Source: Chlorophyllum brunneum
Taxonomy: Eukaryota > Basidiomycota > Agaricomycetes > Agaricales > Agaricaceae
Length of the DNA: 64,000 nt
Reading direction: 5' to 3'
Assembly: GCA_963576785.1 (NCBI GenBank)
Contig: OY756144.1
Span: forward strand, 1 to 64,000
The notes below the pieces were generated by a model. It was not told the DNA's origin. It did not search any database and saw only the letters and a program-made list of their open reading frames with translations. This document shows positions 35,504-45,084 of the stretch, piece after piece. The first letter of the stretch is position 1. Every line of letters starts with the position of its first letter. The position numbers and the translations under genes are program-made.

Positions 35504-36785
35504 ATGACTTTACTCATGCTCCGATTCATCACCGCTCTCTCCGTTCTTCTCTCCACCGGACCCGGAGGTATGGCACTCCGGCACTACAACATCCTTAACA
35601 ACTGTCCATCTTCCATCAACCTCTACATCAATGGACAATCGGAAGATATCATCGCCACCGGTGATTCTACCTCTCGTGATTTCGAAAGTTCATGGAGTGG
35701 TTTCATTTACACGATTGCCAACGGTGGTTCCAGTGGTGGTGCTCATACCACCCGTGCTGGCTTTTATGGCGAAGTAAGTTCTCATTCATGGGTAAATTGG
35801 TGTATTCGAGTTCTAATGCTGTTGTTCCCCCTAAGGATAACTATTATTACATCGTTATTGATCCGGATTACTTCAACACCGGAGTCAGTATTACACCAAT
35901 CAACCAACAACCCGTACGTTTCTTCCCCCCGTTTCACTACAGTGCCTCTTCATATCATCGCCATCACATATTCCATCCGTTCACTTCGCAACGCATCCCA
36001 CACTGTCCATAAACAACACTACTTCAGAACGGCTTCTTTTGTACAACAGCTCAATGTGATTCCATCACATGTCCCTATGTGTATGATCAACCCCCAACAG
36101 CTTTTCCTCCACCCGCAGAAGGCGTTCCGCCGAACAATCCCTTGTGGGAGTGTCCAAATCAAAACACTAGCTACGCAGTCACGTATGTCCTTTATAGATT
36201 TTGTCCTGGAGGATCATTCCCCACTCCTAATCCCCCACGTACACTGCATCCAAGCGCAGATCCTACTAAATGTCTAGATGTCCGAGGTGCAATATTCGCT
36301 AATGGCACTCCTGTCCAAATGTTCGTTCTCTCCATTTTTCACCAGATCACTCGGTATTAACTGATGTTGTGTAGTTACGATTGTAACCATACCGGAGCAC
36401 AATCCTGGATTGTTCAACGCGGGAGTACAAAAGTCCAATTAGCAGGAACGAATTTCTGTCTTGACGCCGGATCTAGTTCAGTCTTCATTCTTCTTTTCAT
36501 ACCACTCAATGCTTACACAGCATTATAGCCCCTGGAAATGGAATTGGAATGAAAATATGGCAGTGCTACGATAACCTACCGGCTCAACAATGGTATTACA
36601 CTGATGATAATCGTATCGCTCTCCAAGACCAAGGTTCGTTCATCTTTTCTTTCCAAATAAATCCCAATCATATTATTCACCTAGGATTATGTCTCGATTT
36701 GACAAACGGCGTCACGAGTAATTCAAATCAAGTTCAGACTTGGCAATGTACAAATGGGAATACCAATCAAATCTGGTATTGGTAA
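35504..36785 (+). CDS. Secreted thaumatin-like/ricin-B lectin fusion (copy 1)
   Basis: Signal peptide MTLLMLRFITALSVLLSTG, then a thaumatin-like front (NNCPSSINLYINGQ, RDFESSWSGFIYTIANGGSS, DNYYYIVIDPDYFNTG), a cysteine-rich Pro linker (PPTAFPPPAEGVPP), and a ricin-B-type beta-trefoil in the last exons (KCLDVRGAIFANGTPVQM, GAQSWIVQ, KIWQCYDNLPAQQWYY, GLCLDLTNG and a final NQIWYW at TAA 36783-36785). The QxW repeats mark a carbohydrate-binding module only. No catalytic toxin chain is present. Likely an extracellular sugar-binding protein. A 15-nt remnant intron (36183-36197) is read through in frame. The gene is followed by a NACHT relic and is duplicated in part at 38.7 and 61.7 kb. Confidence 0.8.
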
Positions 36786-37095
36786 TCCTTTTTTCCTTCT
36801 GCGAACATGGGTATCGTTTGGGTACGTATGGTATGGCAAGGCAAACGAGGGGGGATGAAGAAAATAGAGAAGACGAGATAAATCGTACTACGTGCACAGT
36901 CGAGCTTTTGATAACATACCTCGCCCGATGTATCAGTGGTATGAGATCGTACTTATTATCTGGTGATGAGTATCTGTATTTTTCTCGACTTCTCGGACAT
37001 CTCCATAAATGTAAGCTCCTGTCACTATTATCCACTAGCGTGAGGCTCGTACAGCCGTCTCTTGAATCTCATCATCATCCCCCATACTGGTCGAC
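36786..37095. other. Spacer between lectin gene and NACHT relic
   Basis: No gene. Its last part (about 37022-37100: ATTATCCACTAGCGTGAGGC and ATCCCCCATACTGG) reappears at about 62238-62340 after the third lectin copy, showing that the flank was duplicated together with the gene. Confidence 0.6.
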
Positions 37096-38198
37096 ATGGG
37101 CAGTGCCTTCAGCAAAGGCCCCCACCGCGCTCCATGCTACCCTGGAACACGCCGGGTCAAGATCATCACGAGCGCCGTTATCACATATCCTCTCCCGATC
37201 TTCTGGATTATCTGCAGCCGCCCAGAGAAGCACTTCCTGGATTTATTTTTGGAGGATAGTTTTTCCGAAATTTGCAGGCGGCAGGACATCGCTTTTGACG
37301 ACCATGATTCGCTGAGAGACATCGAATTTTACCTCACAGAAGAGCTCATTCAGATAGGAGAGGGAAACTGTCTGGCGACACCAGAACAGGTCAGAAAGCT
37401 TGCTGATGCCGCATCTGGATTCTTTGTTATTGCTTCGACCATTCTCCGATCCATTCGTGATCCATATATTGCGAATCCAGCTTCTCAGCTCGCGGCCGTT
37501 CTCGAGAAATTAGAGGGTTCTCCTGGCTCTGGGACCTTATTTGCACCAGTTGATGCGTTATATTTAGGAGTAGTTGGAGGGTTGGATAGCAATTGCGTGT
37601 CACCCGCACTCCAGCTTCTTGCGTCCTGTGTCATATGCCCAGCCATTCCCGCAATGCATTTGTCCAACATCCTTAATTTCGATCAAGATACTTTCTATTA
37701 TCCCTTCGCCCCCTCTACTCTGTTCTTGCCGTTCCTCCCCCAACAAAGGCAAGCCAGGAGCCTATACACTTTTACCATGCCTCGTTCCCCGACTTTTTGA
37801 CACACCCCGATCGGTCAAACCAGTATTCGCAGGACCCGGAGTTGAGTTGCTCTCAACTGGCAACAGCGTGTCTCGGCGCGCTTGGTCACACTAGTGTCGC
37901 CTATTCGCATGATCTATCCTGGGCACCGTCAGACATAGCTCCCAATGTCTGTGCTCTCTCTGTGTCCCACGACACACTGGCGAGTGCGGCAATTCATATT
38001 TGGGATATCTGCACAAAAATAGAGACCCCGGAGGTGGAGTTTCTATGCAACACGATTACGAGCTTCGACTTCCGGTGTTTGCAGTCTGTTTGCGAGGTTA
38101 TACCAGTTATCCCGTTCGTCCAATTCCTTCGGTGGCTTCGCAAATCGGTGAGTGAGAATAAGCAGCTGTATGTTCTGACCTACATTGAAACGCATTAA
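37096..38198 (+). pseudogene. NACHT gene relic lacking the nucleotide-binding core
   Basis: The frame from 37096 reads PHRAPCYPGTRR, the usual lead-in, but passes almost at once into FWIICSRPEKHFLDLF, the post-Walker-B sensor region. Walker A and Walker B, about 150 residues in the intact gene at 27.4-29.6 kb, are missing. The following helical region (ADAASGFFVIASTILRSIRD, ALQLLASCVICPAIPAMHLS) aligns with that gene. At about 37700 the homology changes frame, and continues to 38198 (FYHASFPDFLTHPDRS, then LATACLGALG). With an internal deletion and a frameshift it cannot bind ATP or make the full protein. Confidence 0.82.
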
Positions 38199-38714
38199 AG
38201 GTAAAGGAGACACCAGCGTTGAAGGACGTTGTCCGAACGACCCCCTGCTCTGATACAGACAATGACAACGACAATCGATTTTTGGAAAAATGCAGGTCTT
38301 TTAAGCCACTTGTACGTCCTGGGCACTCCGTTCATTGCTCAACTTCCTCACTGTCCACTCCAGATTTTGGACCTTCCCAATGACACAGAACAATTTCACA
38401 AGATCCCCTGGTACGTTATGGTTGGATTTGGAATAAAGACTGTCCTCGTCCTCCTAGTCCCTGAGACTGTGATAATCTATTCAGCGGATGATATTAATGA
38501 CCTTTGAAACATTCTCCCCTATCCCTCGAGTTTTTGCTAGCTTGATGTGGACTTCCTTACATAGCCTTAAACTAAAACCTCCGTCTACTATAATCAGGGG
38601 CCTGATAAAAGTGAGTCCGCATGACATGCTTCTATTCCGGGCGCCCGTCTCTGTATCTCTGAGTTTTCTCAGGCTCCTAAGCGACCACCTCGCGTAGACG
38701 CAAACAAAAGAAGG
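38199..38714. other. 3' remnant of the NACHT module and junction
   Basis: The NACHT-like trace fades here. Short plus-strand ORFs (38229-38507, 38488-38697) may be further debris. The junction to the second lectin copy lies near 38715. Confidence 0.4.
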
Positions 38715-39325
38715 GCCTTCCTCGTACTGGCTTTTATAGCGAAGTTCTTGTTTATAGGTAATTGGTGTACTTGGGTTCTAATGATGTTGTTCCCCTAGGG
38801 ATAACTATTATTACATCGATATTGATCCAGATTACTTCAACACCGGAGTCAGTACTACACCAATCAACCAACAACCTTTCTTCCTCCATTTCACTACAGT
38901 GCCTCCTCTTCTATCATCTCCATCACGTACTCCATCCATCCCCTTCACACCGTACCCCACACTGTTCATTGATCTTCTAACAACCCTACTCCAGAACGGC
39001 TTCTCTTGTACAACAGTTCAATGTGATTCCTTCACATGTCCTTATGTGTATGATCAACCCCCAACAGCTTTTCCTCCACCCCTAGAAGGCGTTCCGCCGA
39101 ACAATCCCTTGTGGGAGTGTCCAAATCAGAACACTAGCTACGCAGTCACGTATGTATTATTACGCAAATTCTAGTGTGCTTGATCCTTGTTGATTTTTTG
39201 TTTATAGATTTTGTCCTGGAGGATCATTCCCCACCCCAAATCCCCCACGTACACTGCATCCAAGTGCAGATCCTACTAAATGTCTCGATGTTCGTTCTTT
39301 CCATTTTTCACCAGATCCTTCGGGT
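38715..39325 (+). pseudogene. Ricin-B lectin gene copy 2, front part only
   Basis: Near-identical at DNA level to 35750-36353 of copy 1: the GFYGE-like exon, the DNYYYIDIDPDYFNTG exon and the NGFSCTTVQCDSFTCPYVYD exon with the Pro linker. It lacks the signal-peptide exon. It keeps a full 58-bp intron (39150-39207) where copy 1 has 15 nt. Near 39288 about 42 bp encoding the start of the trefoil are deleted between short ATGT repeats. Homology stops at about 39325 inside the next intron, and the missing back half is found at 61677. Not functional. Confidence 0.85.
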
Positions 39326-39771
39326 GTAAAGCCAGTGTAGACAGTGTTACAATACCCAAAACATGGAAGAAGGCTTTACGGCAGATGTAGGTGTGGCGCC
39401 ACTTTCGGATATGCAATTTCACCTTGATGTAAGCTGAGTACAGAGTCCTCGCCAGAATTTGCCTTGTGAATTGGTCGATGTGAGTATCTTTATGGTTATA
39501 ACCCTTGGTTCATGTTACTAATTTAGTTGTAGAATGTTCTGGTAATGAGAGATGTGCCTTGTCTATCTGGATTATGTTTGCAAAGTTTGAGGAGAGGTTC
39601 CGGTGAGCTTGGTAATAGGTTATTCGGTGTTCGTATATACATGTAGTCTTGACAAATTTATATATATATTGATCGTTCATATTGTTTGTTAGCTCTTCCA
39701 AAGGTTACAATTCAAGCTACTATTACAGGTACAGAGATCATAAAGAGTCATGTTAGTAGAAAGCAGATGAT

Positions 39772-41270
39772 TTACTGGATTTTGGCTTTAGCTTTGGCTC
39801 TGGAATCCATAATATTTTCCTTGTTCTTTTCATCAAAATACCTTATTACCTGAAGATGAATGGATGCCTTCCTCTCCCTTTCCCACATTTCCACAATGTG
39901 CAAGAATTCTTGGTGAACTGCTTCGGGGTCCTGCTCCACCCATGTAAGTTCTTTGTGCTTGAAGGACTCTTTGAGGTGACAAAACCTCATTTTAATCCAT
40001 GCTTCAACAGCAACAAAGAGGTTCCAGTAGGTCTCAGGATCTCCCTTCAGTTTGACTCCATTAAAATCCCCTAATCTTGTAAACTCTGATGAATCAACTG
40101 CCTCAAGCCATTCCCAGAGCACTGATTCAGATTTGCTATCCCACTTGAGGCAGATAAAACCCAGCACCCAGTTGAATGACTCCAGATTGAATTGGTAAAG
40201 GTGAGAATAGTGTTCTCACATTGTTTTTAACCTCTTTGGTAGGAGCTCCAAGGCTATGAATGGAACTGTCCCAGAATGGTGGCTTGACAAGGGTTGCCCA
40301 TCCTCATATTGAGCAAGGTCCCAATCATTTAACACACCCTGATATTTATGTTTATTTGAAGTTTTGCCTTGATTATCAGATGACACTGGATAGCACATAA
40401 TATTTCACAGACTAATATTCCTGTGCTTGAATCCTTTCTTCCACAGTTCAAAATGACCTATGCCTATATTAGAATGATTGTAACTCTTGACAACATCATG
40501 AACTTACAATCTATACAGTCTCTCCAAATTTGAAAGACCAACTTAGCATTTTCCAGCCCCTTTGCCAGTTGCTCCAAGTCCTCAAGGGACTCAAAAGTAA
40601 TCAAGGACAAGGGCTGTATATCTCCCAATTTGAGAGTGAGATTGTTGAGCAGCCAGAAGTTTTTGTAGCTATACATTACTGGGGGACAATAGTACAAGGG
40701 GGATTTGATTTTGGCAAAGGCATTTCCCACATCTTTGATGAGCTCATACTCAAACTTGTGTGAGATTATTGGGTAAGAGGCTTTGATAACTGTTAGCCCT
40801 TGACTCTTATCAGGAGCCACAAAGATACCATCATATATACTAGTCCCTTGCCCCAGAATCACCAGCAACAGCACATTCTGCATTTTTGTGGGATTAAACA
40901 CAAGTTTTCCCCCTACTTGGTCTGTATTCATAGAATCCATCTTTACTTGGACAGAGTTCTTTGGATCCTTCTCTCCTATGTTTGATTCCTTTTCCTTGGC
41001 TTGTTGTGAACCCTTCATCTTGGCCTTTGAACCCATTCCCTTGGCTTCCTCTTGCTGCAACTCACTGAGTATTTCCTGGAATTTGGTAACTGCCTCATAT
41101 GCATTCCTGTCCAATACTTTCAGATAGTGAGACAGTACTCAGTAGGACATGATATTTGACAAGTATGTTCCTACCCCTATTTCTGATTCTGGAGTAATTC
41201 TACCTCTTGAATGAGGACCTAAGGTGGCTTCATATGCTTGAAGCTCAAAGCAAAGATTTCCCTTTGGTAG
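39772..41270 (-). pseudogene. FunK1-like protein kinase relic 1
   Basis: Fragments of one gene read leftward: LVILGQGTSIYDGIF, TVIKASYPIISHKFEYELI, GFKHRNISL, then a stop, NIMCYPVSSD, GVLNDWDLAQYED, TVPFIALELL, a stop, then FNLESFNWVLGFICLKWD. The order matches fungal FunK1 kinases (HxDxS loop, ND(W/Y)D in place of DFG, MALELL, ESFxWVL). The catalytic Asp of HGDIS is Asn here, and a tryptophan codon beside it is TGA. The 5' end at about 41270 is cut off by the chromovirus at 41293. The C-terminal KAKAK tail is kept. CpG is almost absent. Paralogous to 60153-61660. Confidence 0.75.
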
Positions 41271-41292
41271 TCTCCTGAGACTCCTTGATAAC

Positions 41293-41586
41293 TGTTACGA
41301 ACTATAGATAGACTGTTCATTCCTATCTTGCGCCCGTCACCTTGTGTACCCTCATACTTGTTTCACTTCTCGTTTTACTCCCTGTTTCACCCCTAGAGGC
41401 TATGACTCCCATCTGACTCATTTACTCGTCTCCCCTATTATTAACCGCCACCACCAGTATATAAAGTGTAGTAATACTTGATGTATTCCTTACACTTTAC
41501 CAATTGTATCATCCCTTCTTCCTTTCTCTACTTCCTTTCCTTTATCCAAAGGCTTGCAACCTGAGTCAGAGACTAAGGTCGTAACA
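41293..41586 (+). repeat. 5' LTR, chromovirus 1
   Basis: Begins TGTTACGAACTATAG. Contains TATATAA (41458-41464) and, about 30 nt on, ACACTTTACCAA (41492-41503), the likely transcript start. Ends GTCGTAACA. Confidence 0.95.
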
Positions 41587-41587
41587 T

Positions 41588-41599
41588 TTGGTAAAGTGT
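41588..41599 (+). promoter_or_regulatory. Primer-binding site matching the LTR (self-priming type)
   Basis: TTGGTAAAGTGT lies two bases inside the 5' LTR edge and is the exact reverse complement of ACACTTTACCAA at 41492-41503 in the LTR, at the predicted mRNA 5' end. This is the arrangement used by Tf1 of fission yeast, whose mRNA end folds back to prime reverse transcription. Confidence 0.75.
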
Positions 41600-42384
41600 C
41601 ATTCGACTCACCTTGTAAGAGAGGTGCCACTATTCGTAGCTAGGCTTAGAATAATAGCCTCTGACCAGGACGATAGTATATGAGCAACAGTAGCTCATCG
41701 AGAACACCGAGAAGACACAGAGCTCCGAGACCAACAGACATCCAGGGTTCACCCGTAGCAACAGGATCTAAACGATCAACAGAACCAGAAATCCCTGAAG
41801 GCCTTAAACAGCAGAAATCCGAACACAGCGTAGACGAAAGAACAGTTCTATTTGAAACTGAATTCGACATAGAAGTCGCCGAGAACACATCTAATATAGA
41901 TATTGCCAAGACCTACGAGAAAGAATCCGAAAACGCCACAGACGAGGAACTAGCCCCATCTGAAGAAGAAATTGACACAGAAGTCGCCGACGCCACAGCC
42001 AATAGAGAAATCGCCAAGACCCATGCAGACGAACACAGCGAACCAGAGACAGAACCAGAGATGACAGAAGAAGTCAATATCCCAAAGAACCTAGCCCCAG
42101 AGCCAGGATATTTCAATGGGGATAGAACCAGATTTGATGATTGATGGAGAGCCATATCCTTATGGTTGATGTTCAACAAGATAGAAGAAGAAGAACAGAA
42201 AATAGTAGCAATTTTGGCAAGAATGAAAGGGGGGCTAGCAGGCCCTTACGCTAACACGCAGCTCCAAGCCATTCAGAACAAGAAAACACCAGAGTAGGAT
42301 GACTTTACAAAGGAAATAGAAGCCACATTTTCCTTGGGAAATAGGAAAGCCATAGCAGAAGGAGAAATCGAGACGTTCAAACAA

Positions 42385-44446
42385 AGTCAGCCTAATAGTC
42401 GAGTAGTTTGGGTGTAGGCTTAATTCCTACCAGACTGCTTGGCTAGAAGGTCCTGGGTTCGAAACCTGTGGAAGGGGATTTATTCTCAACCGTGGGAAGT
42501 ACCAGTGTGCGAGGCATGGTTGCTTAGCAATATTTCCGGGTGACACCGGATTAGGTTATGTGGTCCTGTTTGGCATTATTTGGTGCTGTCACAGGCTAGC
42601 ATGGGAGTTGTCATACCCAGCCACATAGCAAGTCACATAGTGACGTCACACTGTCACGGTGTGACCCAGCTGTGTGCATCGCCCAAGTCCAATATTGGCC
42701 AAAGGCGGTGGTGCCCTAATGCCGGGGCCTAACTTGGGAGGATTACCTAAGCCACTGCTGGAGATAGGGCATTATAAGAAGGGGAATGTCGTGATAACAG
42801 TCCGACTCGGGGTATGCTGAAAAAAGCCGCCGAGATAGGATACCCTTCCCGGTCCACTTCGGCATAGTTCCGGTAGTTAGTAGACATAACCCAATCTCCA
42901 GATTGAGGATGCTGACTAAGTTGGCTTAAAATAACCTCAGGACCAATCTGGTAGTGGTGTCTACAAGGTGTAGATCTCAGACAGTTAAGCACGGGGATCC
43001 GGGCCATAAGGCATACCGAACCGGCTGCTGAGGAACGGGAAGCAACTCCGGGATAGCGCCTGGGTGAAGTTGTGGGCCGTAGCAGGTGATGTACTGGGGC
43101 GTGCTGAAAAAAGCCGCCGGTTATCAGAGAATGCTCACCTGGCTCGAGAGGACTAAATCCTACATCGGTTGGCCTGGTACAGGAAAAATAGCCAGGTTCC
43201 AGCTCAAGTTGATTCCATGTCGCCATTGGCTAAGGCTGGTGGTAAGAGATCCCTCAAGGGGCTCTGTAGATGGGCTGTTCACCGCATTCATGCCAACGAC
43301 AGTCTATCCTCACCTCGAAGGCGCTCCTGGCTTGGTTCAACAAATCAGACCAATACCGCCTTTTGTTTTATCACACGCCGTCGAAATGCAAGTACGGGAT
43401 TCAAAAAGCCACACACGACTGGATCCAAACAGTTGCCTGGCCTAACCGGGGTCGAAATCACCGAGTATTGAACTTGATCGACTACCTTCGCAAGAAGTCT
43501 GCCGAACGCGCCATTCACATATGGCAAGCCATGTTCGGATTCAAAAATTACAGCGGTAGCTCTTTCCTCCACCTCCTGGTGTGAGCGAACGGAGCCTCCG
43601 CCTTACCGTCGCACATCAAGTCCGGTCCATGGATACGAGAATGTGGATACCAGCCCCAGCTCTTCACAAGAGCTTGTCGCACCATACTATGCCATGCCCC
43701 GATTGGAGAATATCGACTATGATTCTTTCCTAATGAGGATCTTTTGTGCCACCACTGCAACAGTCAAATGGTGCAAACAAGGTCACACATCCTGTATCGT
43801 TGCAACAACTTCGATCACCACTTCGGTGTCAACACAATCAAGACACTCGTCAACTTCTTGCACCGCAACCCCTCCGCGTTCAGCTTCTCCCCAGAACCTG
43901 ATCGCCCTCGTATCCATGCCGGTTCTATCCCACCGCTACATCGTCATCAAGTCCAAAGGAGGTTTGGGTCTGCGCCTGCGTAGGATCCTTTTCTTTTCTC
44001 TTTTTCCTTTTGCTCTCCCGGTTATGGATTTCCAATTCATTTCTCTATCTCCCCTCTCCTCACCCGTCTACTATTTTATGTAGTTTTCATTCAACTTCCA
44101 TCTCTCCCGTGGTGCCCGGGTAAATACCCGCCCACACGCTATGTACCGTTTGATGTTCCCCCTTGTAATTGCAAGTAGATAGTTTCTTTTCTATCAATTT
44201 CTCTCTCTCACTCACTCTCTTTCCGAATTCCTTTCTCTCCTCTTTCCGCTGAACATTGTAGGTACCAAACATCTCTCTAGTGTATGCGCTAGATGTCAAC
44301 AAGTCTCGTGGGGTTAGTTTACTTGTAGTTTACTTTCCCTTCTCCAAACATTCTGTATGTTCTGCCTTTGTATGTATGTACACGCGGACTGCGTTCGAGC
44401 ACCGCTATATAAATTGTTGATTAAAAAAAGAAAAAAAAAAAAAAAA
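42385..44446 (+). mobile_element. Nested non-LTR retrotransposon (tRNA-like head, LINE tail)
   Basis: Inserted in gag with a 15-bp target duplication, GAGACGTTCAAACAA, at 42370-42384 and 44447-44461, and an A-rich tail (44422-44446). These are the marks of target-primed reverse transcription. The intact gag of copy 2 is the empty site. The 5' end has pol III A and B boxes. The 3' half encodes, in a degraded frame, the C-terminus of a basidiomycete LINE ORF2: HAPIGEYRLWFFP followed by CHHC, then HILYRC (about 43690-43810) and FLHRNPSAFSF. No reverse-transcriptase motif is present, so it is 5'-truncated or a SINE/LINE chimera. It contains two copies of a TGCTGAAAAAAGCCGCCG motif (about 42814 and 43102). 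Confidence 0.85.
42396..42466 (+). promoter_or_regulatory. Internal pol III promoter of the nested element
   Basis: TAGTCGAGTAGTTTGG (42396-42411) fits an A box and GGTTCGAAACC (42456-42466) is a perfect B box, close to the 5' end of the insertion, as in tRNA-derived SINEs. The spacing and arms do not make a convincing functional tRNA. Confidence 0.7.
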
Positions 44447-45084
44447 GAGACGTTCAAACAAGGAAAGAAGAACACGGCAGACTTCTTAAGCGAGTTCAAG
44501 GCATTGAAAGCCCAAGTGGGGACAGACAACACCCACGCAATATTCCTCCTCAAACGCCACACCAGAGCAGACATCATTCGAACCATAGTAGGCTACCCGA
44601 CAACCTCTGTCCCAACGACATACACCAAATGGAAAACTACAATCCTTGCAGTAGGACAAGGATATGAAGCAACGGACATCACCCGAGGAGATGTCAGAAC
44701 CACCACCGGAGTTACTTATGGAGGTAGAGGACAACCCATGGAGATAGGAAGACAAAAAGCAGACACCGATCAAAATGGGAAACTGAGGTGCTACAACTGC
44801 AACCTCTATGGGCATATCGCCAAATACTGCAGGAAGAAGATGAAAGTCACATACACCAAGATAACGTGTTACAATTGTGGCAAACAGGGCCACATCTCGA
44901 AGAACTGCCGGGCACCCAAGAAAGCGCATATCAGAGAGATCAACGAGGACAATGAACAAGAAATGGAGGAGAAAGAGGATTTTGTCGAAGGCTCCGAGTA
45001 GGCGCAAACCCGCAAGCCAATAAATCTAGAGTTTCTGTTTTAGCCCACAATAGACGATATGTGATCCCCCAGAAATGAAACTCC

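Larger units (their letters stand above)
41680..45001 (+). pseudogene. gag of chromovirus 1 (broken)
   Basis: Acidic N-terminus, capsid-like region and two CCHC zinc knuckles (CYNCNLYGHIAKYC and CYNCGKQGHISKNC near 44790-44900), as in copy 2. Two tryptophan codons are stops (TGA at 42142-42144, TAG near 42295), and the frame is split at 42385 by the nested non-LTR element, resuming after 44446. It lacks the 27-bp duplication in the acidic region seen in copy 2. Confidence 0.9.

Noticed and set aside
35504..36785. A ricin-like toxin gene
   Set aside because: Only the sugar-binding B-type trefoil is present, fused to a thaumatin-like front; no catalytic chain is found anywhere nearby.
42391..42475. 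A functional tRNA gene
   Set aside because: The B box is perfect, but acceptor and anticodon arms do not pair convincingly and it lies at the head of a retroposed element.
42747..43226. 159-codon minus-strand ORF
   Set aside because: Lies in the nested non-LTR element whose coding direction is plus; no match to a protein family.
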